Of a DNA stretch of 64,000 nt, positions 1 to 7,861 are shown one piece after another. Numbering within the stretch: the first letter of the stretch is position 1; each line of letters begins with the position of its first letter. The DNA lies in assembly GCF_902499115.1 (NCBI RefSeq), contig NZ_CABVPN010000037.1, positions 1 through 64,000 on the forward strand, given 5' to 3'. The position numbers and the translations under genes were made by a program. This DNA is from Burkholderia diffusa (GTDB lineage: Bacteria > Pseudomonadota > Gammaproteobacteria > Burkholderiales > Burkholderiaceae). The notes below the pieces were generated by a model. The model made no database searches and was not told where the DNA came from. It worked only from the letters and a program-made list of their open reading frames with translations.

Positions 1-144
1 GTCAAACAACTGGTCAAGCGAATCGATCAATTCGTTTCCCACTACAACGAAAACTGCAAACCGTTCGTCTGGACCGCGTCAGCCGATTCCATCCTCGAAA
101 AGCTGCATCGACTTTGCTCGCGAATCAGCGGAACAGGACACTAG
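1..144 (+). mobile_element. IS630-type transposase, C-terminal end (partial)
   Basis: Frame 1 is open from the window edge and ends with TAG at 142-144. The 47 visible residues (VKQLVKRIDQFVSHYN at the start) match the C-terminal tail of IS630-family transposases of the DDE superfamily, including the F-V-W-T-A and ADSILEKL motifs. The catalytic residues lie outside the window, so activity cannot be judged. The stop sits inside a CTAG tetranucleotide that also supplies the stop of the convergent DUF3562 gene. IS630 elements are known to insert at TA, often within CTAG, so the element may end here. No terminal inverted repeat could be paired because the left end is not visible. Confidence 0.75.
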
Positions 145-365
145 CCTCCCGGTTTCGGCCCCGGATACCGGCCTGCAGCGTCCGGCGACCGCATGCGCAG
201 GCTCAGGCGACGGATCGCGAATATCCGCAGGTAATCATGCACGCGGGCATCTTTCGTCAGCGTCGCGATTTCGTCGTCGAGCATCCGTCGCAACGCGTCG
301 TCCGAAATCGACAGGTCGCGCGCCAAGGCCGCCAACGACGCGAACAACCGATCCTGGTTCATCAC
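141..365 (-). CDS. DUF3562-family small protein
   Basis: This 74-residue protein has the pattern of the Burkholderia DUF3562 family: a helical N-terminus (SISDDALRRMLDDEIATL) and the VHDYLRIFAIRR segment. The function of the family is unknown. The C-terminus (GRYPGPKPGG) is short and unusual and reads into the CTAG shared with the transposase, so the original end may have been replaced by the insertion. An FNR/ANR-type box at 445-458 lies 87 bases upstream, with TATCAA placed like a -10 element at 423-418, suggesting expression under low oxygen. Confidence 0.6.
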   Translation of the reverse strand: MMNQDRLFASLAALARDLSISDDALRRMLDDEIATLTKDARVHDYLRIFAIRRLSLRMRSPDAAGRYPGPKPGG

Positions 366-444
366 CGCCCTCCCGCAAGGCCAAGGCCTTCATCCACGGT
401 CGTCCTGGCTGAATCCATTGATACGCGCGGCAGCGCCACCGCGC

Positions 445-458
445 TTGACATGAGTCAA
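445..458 (-). promoter_or_regulatory. FNR/ANR-type box upstream of DUF3562 gene
   Basis: The sequence is TTGAC-ATGA-GTCAA, a perfect inverted repeat matching the FNR/ANR consensus TTGAT-N4-ATCAA in its Pseudomonas/Burkholderia variant. If it sits at -41.5 for the minus-strand gene, the -10 falls at 423-418, where TATCAA is found. Oxygen control is inferred. Confidence 0.6.
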
Positions 459-523
459 CAAGCCCCGGATCGATGCGCGGCCCTGACCGCAGATCCAGCC
501 GGCCGGCGAGGGTGTTCCGGAGT

Positions 524-537
524 TTGACTTGCGTCAA
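524..537 (+). promoter_or_regulatory. FNR/ANR-type box upstream of cytochrome c fragment
   Basis: The sequence is TTGAC-TTGC-GTCAA. Placed at -41.5 for a plus-strand transcript it predicts a start near 572 and a -10 at 559-564, where TAGACT occurs. The cytochrome c frame begins at 589. This is class II activator geometry. Confidence 0.6.
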
Positions 538-588
538 TCGCCGACCTGGGACCACGCATAGACTGGATAATTTGCCGGACACCGCGCG

Positions 589-918
589 ATGGCAAGCGCT
601 CGTGTGACATGCATGCCGGGAGACCTGCCCGCACTCGCGTGGCTCGCGGTTGGGACGGCGTCCGCCCAGGTGCCGGCGCCCGCCGCGCTCGTCGACCCGC
701 ATCAATGCATGTTCTGCCACACCGCCGACATGTCGTTCCTCGCACCGTCGTTACACCAGATCGCGGAGCGGTATCGGGACACACCGCGTGTCGAGGACTT
801 GCTCGCGAACAAGCTGAGACTGGGCGGCCGCGCGCACTGGGGCGACACCGCGATGCGGCTGCCCGCCGAGCGTGGCGGCTCGCTGTCCTCCTGGCACGCG
901 CATACGTTGACTCGCTGA
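589..918 (+). pseudogene. c-type cytochrome, damaged (premature stop, eroded signal peptide)
   Basis: The frame encodes a small class I cytochrome c. It has one haem-binding motif, CMFCH (residues 41-45), followed by a helix, the HWGDTAM segment carrying the likely axial methionine, and the PAERGGSLS turn. The family normally ends in a helix of the type HxLxRWVxSQ. Here HTLTR is followed by TGA at 916-918 and then in frame by VMSQ, so the conserved tryptophan codon TGG appears to have become TGA. The N-terminus (MASARVTCMPGDLPALAWLAVGTASAQ) is a poor signal peptide compared with the family. The protein would lack its last helix, so it is called a likely pseudogene. A sequencing error is an alternative. 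An FNR/ANR box lies 52 bases upstream. Confidence 0.6.
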
Positions 919-988
919 GTCATGAGCCAGCAAAAACGTCGGCCGACGGTGACGGCGGCCACCCTCCTTCATCGATTCGGAGCCCATC

Positions 989-1363
989 GTGCGAATCACC
1001 CTGCATCTCGATACTTTCGCCTGCGACAACCCTTCCGCCTATGCCATTCTCTGGATCGACACGGCCATGGGCCGCTGGTCGCGCGAAGGTCATGCGGGGA
1101 TGGACCTGCCCGCGTGGGGGACGCTCGTCCGCGACGGCAGCGCCACCCTGATGACGGGCCCCGACAACGCCGGCGCCCTGTGCTGGCTCGACGATTTCAG
1201 CCTCGACACACCGTCCGCGCCGTTCGAAGGCCAGGCCGGCATCGCGCGCTGGCTGCGCGATGCCCGGCAGGCGCCCGTGCCTGGCGAATGGCGGGTGCAG
1301 TGTGTCGACGATACGGCGGAGATCCCGGAGCACGAGATATTCACGGGTGACGAAGAAGATTAG
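989..1363 (+). CDS. hypothetical protein, Burkholderia type
   Basis: This 124-residue protein starts at GTG (989). I do not recognise its family. It is soluble, without signal peptide or membrane segment, acidic at the C-terminus (EIFTGDEED) and rich in tryptophan. The alternating pattern of the first 60 residues (MRITLHLDTFACDNPSAY) suggests beta strands. Codon use is typical of the region. It follows the broken cytochrome gene by 70 bases on the same strand and may have been co-expressed with it. Confidence 0.5.
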   Translation: MRITLHLDTFACDNPSAYAILWIDTAMGRWSREGHAGMDLPAWGTLVRDGSATLMTGPDNAGALCWLDDFSLDTPSAPFEGQAGIARWLRDARQAPVPGEWRVQCVDDTAEIPEHEIFTGDEED

Positions 1364-1483
1364 CCGGACCAGCGGCGCCGGCTGCGCCGCCCCCGTCGCC
1401 CTGGCGGATCGACTCACGCCAGGCGAACCGCGGCGGACCGAAGCGTCGTGCCACGGCGAATCGCGTCCGATGCGCGGAACGTG

Positions 1484-1804
1484 TCAGCGCGGGTTCTCGT
1501 GGGTTTCAGCGGCGGTCCCGGCGAGCTGCCACTCCGCAAGATCGAACGCCCGCTGCAGCGCGTCCAGGGGATCCGCGCCCGTCATATGCGGAACGGGACG
1601 GAATTCCCCGTTGCGGGTGATCAGATCGAGTCGTACGTCATACGTCGGCTCGCGGGCCGACATGCCCATGGCCTCGATCGCGAGATGGCAGCCGGCCAGT
1701 TGCGTACAGAACGGCTCGAGGCGCATCAGCTGGATGCTCGCTTCCGCCTCCAGCCGAGCCGACCCGGCGAAGCCGAAGTAGGCGATCTGCATCCCGATTC
1801 CCAT
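1484..1804 (-). CDS. HPF/RaiA-like ribosome-associated protein (S30AE type)
   Basis: This 106-residue protein resembles the S30AE domain of hibernation-promoting factors. It has CHLAIEAMG, then a strand YDVRLDLITRNGEF, then GADPLDALQRAFDLAEWQL, matching the family's beta-strand, GxDPxDAxxxAFDxA helix order. Such proteins bind the 30S decoding centre and silence ribosomes in starvation or low energy. ATG at 1804 is chosen because AGGAG lies 7 bases upstream and the domain begins just after; a longer upstream frame is open but has no such support. An FNR/ANR box at 1923-1936 lies 119 bases upstream. The family call is from pattern, so moderately sure. Confidence 0.6.
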   Translation of the reverse strand: MGIGMQIAYFGFAGSARLEAEASIQLMRLEPFCTQLAGCHLAIEAMGMSAREPTYDVRLDLITRNGEFRPVPHMTGADPLDALQRAFDLAEWQLAGTAAETHENPR

Positions 1805-2199
1805 GTTCCGCTCCTGTTGATCGCACCGATTGACGGCGAGAGCCGGTTCTTCATCTTCAGTGTGGTGCGTTCGCAATGCCCGATTTCGTGCATCCATCTT
1901 CCGTGGCGCTGGGTTTGCATCGTTGATATGAGTCAAGCGACGGACATCGCCGCACGCTGTCCGCCAACCCGCGCCGGTCTCGCGAAATCGGTGCCGAGCA
2001 TCCAGCCGGCCGGCAGCGCGGCGGCAACCCGCCGCCGGCTCGTTCCTCTGGAGACGGTGCCGGCATCGGCGATCCGCGCCGGCAACAGCCGCAGGCCCGA
2101 TCGGTGCGCGGGTCGGACAACCGGACCTTCGGCAACACGCACGGCTGGACCCGCACGAAAGCCGGGGCGGTTTCATCCCGGGCGCCATCAGGCATCCGG
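1805..2199. other. Intergenic region, no convincing gene
   Basis: This holds only short frames without ribosome binding sites or recognisable domains, apart from the FNR/ANR box at 1923-1936. It may be decayed coding sequence. Confidence 0.5.
1923..1936 (-). promoter_or_regulatory. FNR/ANR-type box upstream of HPF-like gene
   Basis: The sequence is TTGAT-ATGA-GTCAA. It lies 119 bases before the ATG of the HPF-like gene on the minus strand. The -10 expected from -41.5 spacing is weak (GAAGAT), so the arrangement is less clear than for the boxes at 445 and 524. Confidence 0.5.
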
Positions 2200-2412
2200 C
2201 TACAGGCGATCGCGCCGGACCCGCACGACTCGCGGGATCGCCGGCCGCCGCATCGCGATCAATCCCCCGACGCCGGAACAACAGGACAGCATGCCGACAT
2301 AGAGCGCCCAGCCGTCGTGGGCCAGCATGGCGTGCACCGTTGCGATGAGCCCGGCTTGCGACGCGAAGATCGCAACGTTGGCAAAACACTGGCGAAAATC
2401 GGTGGGAAACAT
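2200..2412 (-). CDS. small membrane protein, unknown function
   Basis: This 70-residue protein starts at ATG 2412 with AGGAG 9 bases upstream. It has two hydrophobic stretches, about residues 10-30 (ANVAIFASQAGLIATVHAML) and 35-54 (ALYVGMLSCCSGVGGLIAM), followed by a basic tail (RRPAIPRVVRVRRDRL) expected in the cytoplasm. I do not recognise a family. Its place among the low-oxygen-type genes is the only clue to its role. The clear Shine-Dalgarno sequence argues that it is real. Confidence 0.5.
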   Translation of the reverse strand: MFPTDFRQCFANVAIFASQAGLIATVHAMLAHDGWALYVGMLSCCSGVGGLIAMRRPAIPRVVRVRRDRL

Positions 2413-2795
2413 GCCGCTCTCCTGGAAAGGGATGACGACTACGACGTTTAAGGCATCCTCATGGGTAGCCCGGGCCGCGGAAATCATCGGCACCGGACAG
2501 CCGGCCACGCGCGGGAACCGCACGGCCGCGCTGCCCGGCACTGCGCGCCGGATGCCGCGGCGGCGGCCTGCAAGACGGCAGACCGGGTTCTGCCCCCGCC
2601 CGCGCCGCCTGCCGCACGAAACCATCGAACGCGGCAGGCGTAGCCACACGTTCATCTTCGAAGCTTCGGAATCCGCAGCGTTGACTTTTATCAAGCGCTG
2701 ACACCGTTCCGGCTGTCCGTAGAAAAAACGCGGTGCCGCCCGGATTGCCCGACTGCGCCGTCGACGACTCGCAGCGTCCCCCGTTCACGCCAGGC
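2413..2795. other. Intergenic region, possibly decayed coding sequence
   Basis: The minus strand is open in one frame from 2694 down to the small membrane protein gene, with a plausible start (MNVWLRLPR) near 2652. There is no recognisable domain and the composition is arginine rich. Apart from the FNR/ANR box at 2681-2694 nothing else stands out. Confidence 0.4.
2681..2694. promoter_or_regulatory. FNR/ANR-type box
   Basis: The sequence is TTGAC-TTTT-ATCAA. It is the fourth such palindrome in 2.3 kb. Which gene it serves is unclear: on the minus strand the next intact gene starts 269 bases away, and on the plus strand there is none. Confidence 0.45.
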
Positions 2796-2963
2796 GATGC
2801 CGACCGCCTCGATCGCGCAGTCGACGCCGATCCCGTCGGTCAAGGTCAAGGTCATGATCTCGCCGGCCGTGTCGCCCGCGCGAGCGTCGATGCAGTCGGT
2901 TGCGCCGAACCGGCGCGCAACCTCGAGCCGGTTCCAGTCGGGATCGATCATGATGATCCACCC
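2796..2963 (-). pseudogene. zinc-type alcohol dehydrogenase fragment (NAD-binding segment)
   Basis: About 56 codons on the minus strand match the Rossmann part of zinc-dependent alcohol dehydrogenases: IIMIDPDWNRLEVARRFGAT, then GVDCAIEAVGI. In the intact family (about 350 residues) this lies near the middle. The catalytic zinc domain upstream and the rest of the cofactor domain downstream are missing; sequence on both sides no longer matches. It is a relic, consistent with decay of the whole stretch from 144 to 3250. Confidence 0.6.
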
Positions 2964-3259
2964 GCTTTGGTAAGCATGCCGAATTGACATACCGTGGATG
3001 AGGACTCGGTGAAAATCAACACGCGATCTGCATATAGAGGCCACCGCCTCCCCGACCCGCAGCGCGCTGAGTCGATGCAACCGTCGTCCAGCCATGTCGC
3101 CCCCCTACCCACCAACCCACATCGCTACCCGCACTTCGTGAGGAAATCGTGCGGGACGTCAACGGTAGCCGCGAGCACGCCGCCACCCGCAAAACGCTTT
3201 GAAATCAGCGATGCAGAGGACGTCACCGAAAGAGATCGGAACAGGCCGGAAGGCCAATG

Positions 3260-3355
3260 TGGCGGAAGGCAGCCGGAGTCGAACCGACCCGGGAGTGTCT
3301 GACACCCCCAACCGGGTTTGAAGCCCGGCCGTACCACCGGATACGAATGCCTTCC
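3260..3355 (-). tRNA. selC: tRNA-Sec (anticodon UCA)
   Basis: The minus strand folds as a selenocysteine tRNA. It has an extended 8-base acceptor stem (GGAAGGCA with TGCCTTCC), a discriminator G, an encoded CCA, a long variable arm (GGGGGTGTCAGACACTCCC), and an anticodon loop CTTCAAA with UCA. At 96 bases it is longer than canonical tRNAs and close to E. coli selC (95 bases). It lies 28 bases after selB on the same strand, so it is probably the last gene of the sel transcript. It is charged with serine, which SelA converts to selenocysteine, and delivered by SelB. Confidence 0.95.
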
Positions 3356-3383
3356 GTGGGAAAAACAAAAGAACGACGAGCGC

Positions 3384-5309
3384 CTACGCCTGTATACCCA
3401 CCCAACCGCTATCAGGCCGCAGGAAGTGAAGATCGCGGTGGAAGCGAGTATACCCAACCCGATCGAAGAATTCGAGAATCTGGATCGCGCGCTTGCGGCC
3501 GAGCCCGGTCGCGTCACGAAACGTCGCCGCATCGAGCCCGCCGCCGCGCGTCGGGGCGAGAAGCGCCACCAGCCCGGCCAGCTCGCGCACGACATCCGCG
3601 TGATAGAACAGGTCGCGCACGACCTGGTGCACGTCGCCGCGTCGCGCGAGCTTGCGCAGCAGCGTGCGCACGGCATCCTCGGCCGCGCCCGTGTCGCGCG
3701 CCAGATCGCGGACCCACGGCGGATCGAAGCGCCCCGCACGAATCAGCGGCAGCAGTTGCCGCGCCAGCGCTTCCTCGCGCGCATCGAAACTCACCGAATG
3801 CGACGGCAGATGCAGCCACGGCCCGCTTCGCGCAACCTCCCCGCCATCCACCAGCGCATCGACCAGCGCACGCCACAGCGCATCGCCGACGAGCGGCGCC
3901 GCCATTCGCCGCAGGCGCGCCGCATCGAGCCCCTGCTCGTCCGGCATGCGCTCGTGATACGCGCGCAGCGTGTCGATCGCCCGCGCCTGCAGCGTATTCC
4001 AGTGCGCGCGCGCGATCACCGCGCCGTCGTTCGACGCGCGCTCGCGCTGGCCGATCGCCAGGGCGTCGTCCGGCAACGCGAGCGCGCCGGGCGCGAAGCC
4101 CGTCAGGTGCGTGAGCATCGTGCGTGCGATACCGAGCGGCGCCTGCGCAAGCAGTGCATCGAGCCGCCCTTCGTCGAGCCATGCCGCCAATGCGTCGAGC
4201 CATGCGCGACGCGCGGGCGTACGGCGTTTGCGTGCGGGACCGAACGGGTCGAGCACGCGGCCGCCGCCGACGGTGCGCGTCGCCTGCGGATTGCGGACGA
4301 TGAAGCGATCGCCCGGCAGCGCGAACACAGGTTCTTCGAACACCAGTTGCACGCGCATCTGCTGGCCGGCCGCGAGCGTATCGCCGTCGAGCAGCGCGAC
4401 GTGCGCGACGCGATGCAGCGTGCCGAGATGCACGTGCAGCGGCGCCCAGTGCGTCAGCGTGAGCCCCGCATCGGCCAGCAACTTCAGGTCGACGTCGAGA
4501 CGCGACGACGTCGCGACGAGCCGCGCGTCCGCGACGGTATCGCCACGCTCGACGTCCGCCTTGTCGATGCCGGCCAGGTTCAGCGCGCAGCGCTCGCCCG
4601 CGCGGCCCGCGTCGACCGACCGGTTCTGCGCATGGATGCTGCGCACGCGCGCGGCGGCGCCGGTGCGCACGACCGCGAGCGTGTCGCCGGTCGCCACGCG
4701 GCCCGCGAACGCGGTACCCGTCACGACGGTGCCCTGCCCGGCGAGCGTGAACACGCGGTCGACCGCGAGCCGGAACAGGCCGTCGTCGCGGCGTGCACGC
4801 CACGCGAGCGCCGCATCGGCGAGATGACGCTTCAATGCGGCGACACCCGGATCGTCCGCGCGCGTCGCACAGGTTTCGAAGATCGGCGCGCCGTCGAGCG
4901 TCGTGCCGTGCAGCCACGCGGCAATCTCGTCGCGCACCGCCGACAGGCGTGCGGCGTCGACGCGATCGCACTTCGTCAGCGCGACCGCGCCATGCGTGAT
5001 GCCGAGCAGTTGCAGAATCGCGAGATGCTCGCGGGTCTGCGGCATCACGCCGTCGTCGGCGGCGATCACGAGCAGCGCGAAGTCGATTCCGCACGCGCCG
5101 GCCGCCATCGTATGAATCAGCTTCTCGTGGCCCGGCACGTCGATCAGGCCAAGCACGTCGCCATTCTCGAGCGGCGTATACGCATAACCGAGTTCGATCG
5201 AGATGCCGCGCGCCTTCTCTTCCTTCAAGCGATCGGTATCGACGCCCGTCAGCGCGCGCACCAGCGTCGTCTTGCCGTGGTCGATGTGCCCTGCGGTTCC
5301 GACGATCAT
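3384..5309 (-). CDS. selB: selenocysteine-specific elongation factor SelB
   Basis: This 641-residue GTPase carries Sec-tRNA(Sec) to UGA codons that are followed by a SECIS hairpin. The P-loop GHIDHGKT is at residues 7-14, and DVPGHEKLI and TKCD follow as further G motifs. EF-Tu-like barrels come next, then a C-terminal half of winged-helix repeats that bind the SECIS RNA (for example FDPPWVRDLARDTGAAEDAVRT). The ATG at 5309 overlaps the selA stop in ATGA, which fixes the start; a longer frame with nine extra residues is unlikely. The substrate is visible in this window: fdnG with an in-frame UGA at 11893-11891. Confidence 0.95.
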   Translation of the reverse strand: MIVGTAGHIDHGKTTLVRALTGVDTDRLKEEKARGISIELGYAYTPLENGDVLGLIDVPGHEKLIHTMAAGACGIDFALLVIAADDGVMPQTREHLAILQLLGITHGAVALTKCDRVDAARLSAVRDEIAAWLHGTTLDGAPIFETCATRADDPGVAALKRHLADAALAWRARRDDGLFRLAVDRVFTLAGQGTVVTGTAFAGRVATGDTLAVVRTGAAARVRSIHAQNRSVDAGRAGERCALNLAGIDKADVERGDTVADARLVATSSRLDVDLKLLADAGLTLTHWAPLHVHLGTLHRVAHVALLDGDTLAAGQQMRVQLVFEEPVFALPGDRFIVRNPQATRTVGGGRVLDPFGPARKRRTPARRAWLDALAAWLDEGRLDALLAQAPLGIARTMLTHLTGFAPGALALPDDALAIGQRERASNDGAVIARAHWNTLQARAIDTLRAYHERMPDEQGLDAARLRRMAAPLVGDALWRALVDALVDGGEVARSGPWLHLPSHSVSFDAREEALARQLLPLIRAGRFDPPWVRDLARDTGAAEDAVRTLLRKLARRGDVHQVVRDLFYHADVVRELAGLVALLAPTRGGGLDAATFRDATGLGRKRAIQILEFFDRVGYTRFHRDLHFLRPDSGWVGIQA

Positions 5310-6745
5310 GCAGCCGGCCCCGCGACCTGCACGCATTGCGCGACGAATGCCGCTTCATCGGCCGCTTCGAGGCAGCGCAGGTCGAGCCGCAGCGCATTGT
5401 CGGCGATGCGGCCGATCACCGGACGCGGCCATTCGCGCAGTTTCTTTTCGAGTTGCGCGAGCGCACGGCCGCCGCGCTTGCCGTCCGACGTGCGCACGAC
5501 GAGCCCGGCGCTCGGCAACTGATCGACCGGCAGCGCACCGCTGCCGATCTGGCTGAACATCGGCTCGACCGTCACGTCGAAACCGCTGTCGAGGGCGGCC
5601 TGCAACGCCGGGCGCACACGTTCGGCGGCCTCGGCGATATCGCGCTGCGGCCGCGTCAGCAGGCGCAACGTGGTGAGCCGCTCGCGCAGGAACTCCGGCG
5701 CCCGGTAGAGCCGCAGCACGGGTTCGAGCGCGGCGAGCGTCAGCTTGCCGACGCGCAGCGCGCGCTTGAGCGGATGTTTCTTGATCTTCGCGACGAGCGC
5801 GCGATCGCCGACGATCAGGCCGGCCTGCGGCCCGCCGAGCAGCTTGTCGCCGCTGAACGTGACGAGGTTCGCGCCGGCCGCGACGGTCTCCTGCACTGTC
5901 GTCTCGTGCGGCAGGCCCCATTGCGACAGATCGGCGAGCGTGCCGCTGCCGAGATCGACGGCGACGGGCAACCCGTGCTCGCGCGCGAGCGGCGCAAGTT
6001 CGGCCAGCGTCACTTCCTTCGTGAAGCCGCTGATCGCGTAGTTGCTGCAGTGCACCTTCATCAGAAGCGCGGTGCGCGGGCCGATCGCGTCCGCGTAGTC
6101 GCGCAGATGGGTGCGGTTGGTGGTGCCGACCTCGCGCAGCCTTGCGCCCGCGCGACTCATGATGTCGGGGATGCGGAATGCGCCGCCAATCTCGACCAGC
6201 TCGCCGCGCGACACGACGACTTCCCGCTTCGTCGCGAGCGCGGACAGCGCCAGCAGCACGGCCGCCGCGTTGTTGTTGACGACGGTCGCGGCGTCCGCGC
6301 CCGTCAGTTCGCACAGCAGATCGTCGATCAGGTCGTCGCGATCGCCACGACGGCCCGTGGCAAGATCGAATTCGAGGTTGACCGGCCGCGTGAGCACGTC
6401 GACCACCGCGCGCACCGCGTCGTCGGGCAACAGCGCGCGCCCGAGGTTCGTGTGCAGCACGGTGCCGGTCAGGTTGAACACGGTACGCACCGCGCCCGCG
6501 CTCTGCGCGGCCAGCGTGCGCGCGACGGCCGCGGCGATGCGCGGCTCGTCGAGCGGTTCGGCGGCCGCCGGATCGTGCTGCGCGGCGGTACGCCAGCGTT
6601 CGAGCTCGGCGCGCACTGCGTTCAGCACGCGCGTGCGGCCATAGTCGGCGAGCAGCGGTTGCAGCGGCGCCGACGACAGCACACGCTCGACCGACGGCAC
6701 GCGCGCGAGCACGGCATTCAGTTCATTCAAACCCGGTTCGGTCAC
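5306..6745 (-). CDS. selA: L-seryl-tRNA(Sec) selenium transferase SelA
   Basis: This 479-residue pyridoxal-phosphate enzyme converts seryl-tRNA(Sec) to selenocysteyl-tRNA(Sec) using selenophosphate. The cofactor lysine is in SGDKLLGGPQAG. Other family signatures are FNLTGTVLHTNLGRALL near residue 90 and NNNAAAVLLAL near 157. Translation starts at GTG (6745) with GGAG about 11 bases upstream. It overlaps selB by four bases, so the two are translationally coupled. The SelD protein that makes selenophosphate is not encoded in this window. Confidence 0.95.
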   Translation of the reverse strand: MTEPGLNELNAVLARVPSVERVLSSAPLQPLLADYGRTRVLNAVRAELERWRTAAQHDPAAAEPLDEPRIAAAVARTLAAQSAGAVRTVFNLTGTVLHTNLGRALLPDDAVRAVVDVLTRPVNLEFDLATGRRGDRDDLIDDLLCELTGADAATVVNNNAAAVLLALSALATKREVVVSRGELVEIGGAFRIPDIMSRAGARLREVGTTNRTHLRDYADAIGPRTALLMKVHCSNYAISGFTKEVTLAELAPLAREHGLPVAVDLGSGTLADLSQWGLPHETTVQETVAAGANLVTFSGDKLLGGPQAGLIVGDRALVAKIKKHPLKRALRVGKLTLAALEPVLRLYRAPEFLRERLTTLRLLTRPQRDIAEAAERVRPALQAALDSGFDVTVEPMFSQIGSGALPVDQLPSAGLVVRTSDGKRGGRALAQLEKKLREWPRPVIGRIADNALRLDLRCLEAADEAAFVAQCVQVAGPAA

Positions 6746-6818
6746 GTCGTGGTGGCTCCAGTCTCATGCTTCGCAGTTGGCCGGCGCCGGCGCTCGCGCA
6801 CCGCCCCGGCGACTGCCG

Positions 6819-7754
6819 TCAATCCGCTTCCCGCGAGACGTCCGGCCACAGCAGCGGGTTCGGCGAACTGCGCTGGTAGCCGGCCTCGTTCATCAACAGG
6901 TCGAGCGTGAGACTCGCGAGATCGTCCGCCAGCGGCTCGAACTCGTAGTCCTTGTCCTGATAGCCGATCTTGCGATAGGTCTTGCACTCGTCGCACGATT
7001 CGGCCTTGACGGCTTCGCTGCCACCCTCGATCCCGTGATACGCGATGCCCTTCGTCGAGTCGCAATGCGAGCACTTCGTGCGCACCATGTGCCACTCGGT
7101 CGTGCACAGCCCGCATTGCAGGAAGCGGTAGCCCTGGTACTGGCCGCCGACCCGCACGACGCTCGCGACCGGATGCGTGCCGCACACGGGGCACAGCCCC
7201 GGCTGGTCAAGGTACGGAACGTCGGCCGGTGAAACGCGGCTGGCGAGATCCGTCCAGACGACCTGTAGCGCCGCCATCAGGAACGGCGCGGTGGCCGGGT
7301 CGACTTCGGCGAAGCGCAGCGCGAGGACCGCGTCGGCCTGCGCGTCGAGTTCGGCGGGCGCCATCAGGCGCAGCCGGTCGAGCAGCTTCGCGAGCTGCGG
7401 GTTGACCAGCCCGGCGCCTTCGACCCGGTCGAGCAGTTCGTACAGCACGGCGCGCCAGCGCGGGTCGCGCTCGCCGCCGAGCGCCGGCACGAGCGGCATC
7501 GAATGCTGCTGAGCACGTGCGATCGCTTCCTTCGACGGCAGCGGCAGCTCCAGCGTCTGCAGCGTCGCGTGCTGCGCATCGGCGACGGTGGCCATCAGCC
7601 GCAGGTAGCCGCTGATCGGGTTCAGGTCGGCCAGCTTGCGCAGCCGCGCGGCGCGGGCCGAGAACGCGGTGGCGCGCTCCGGCAGGCGAAAGCGCGGGAT
7701 GGCCGAATGATCGAGTGCCGAGATCTCGGTCGGTTCGAGAATGCGTTGTGTCAC
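6819..7754 (-). CDS. fdhE: formate dehydrogenase accessory protein FdhE
   Basis: FdhE is a rubredoxin-like cytoplasmic protein needed for maturation of respiratory formate dehydrogenases before Tat export. The C-terminal half has the family's four CxxC pairs (CPVCGTHP, CGLCTTEW, CSHCDS, CDECKTY), which bind iron. I chose GTG at 7754 (311 residues): GGAAGA lies 7 bases upstream, whereas the longer frame starts at TTG 7769 inside that site. A perfect 10-base hairpin (7776-7797) separates it from fdnI, so it may depend on read-through from the fdn genes. Confidence 0.9.
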   Translation of the reverse strand: MTQRILEPTEISALDHSAIPRFRLPERATAFSARAARLRKLADLNPISGYLRLMATVADAQHATLQTLELPLPSKEAIARAQQHSMPLVPALGGERDPRWRAVLYELLDRVEGAGLVNPQLAKLLDRLRLMAPAELDAQADAVLALRFAEVDPATAPFLMAALQVVWTDLASRVSPADVPYLDQPGLCPVCGTHPVASVVRVGGQYQGYRFLQCGLCTTEWHMVRTKCSHCDSTKGIAYHGIEGGSEAVKAESCDECKTYRKIGYQDKDYEFEPLADDLASLTLDLLMNEAGYQRSSPNPLLWPDVSREAD

Positions 7755-7775
7755 AAAAATGTCTTCCAAATAAAC

Positions 7776-7797
7776 AAGCGCCGACAGGTCGGCGCTT
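7776..7797 (-). terminator. hairpin between fdnI and fdhE, partial terminator
   Basis: AAGCGCCGAC and its perfect complement are separated by AG, and the minus-strand transcript continues as TTGTTTATTTGG, a loose U-tract. No promoter fits between it and fdhE, so partial termination or mRNA processing that lowers fdhE relative to fdnGHI is likely. Confidence 0.55.
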
Positions 7798-7861
7798 CGG
7801 GCGGTTCCGACGGCTGACGGGCCGGCCCGCCGCGATCGGCGAGCCGCCCCGCTCCGGTGCG

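Noticed and set aside
916..918. TGA in the cytochrome c frame as a second selenocysteine codon
   Set aside because: The family has Trp here, Sec would serve no known purpose, and no SECIS-like hairpin with a GGUCU loop follows.
2200..2694. A 164-codon extended version of the small membrane protein
   Set aside because: The internal ATG at 2412 has an ideal AGGAG site, and the upstream part has shadow-like composition.
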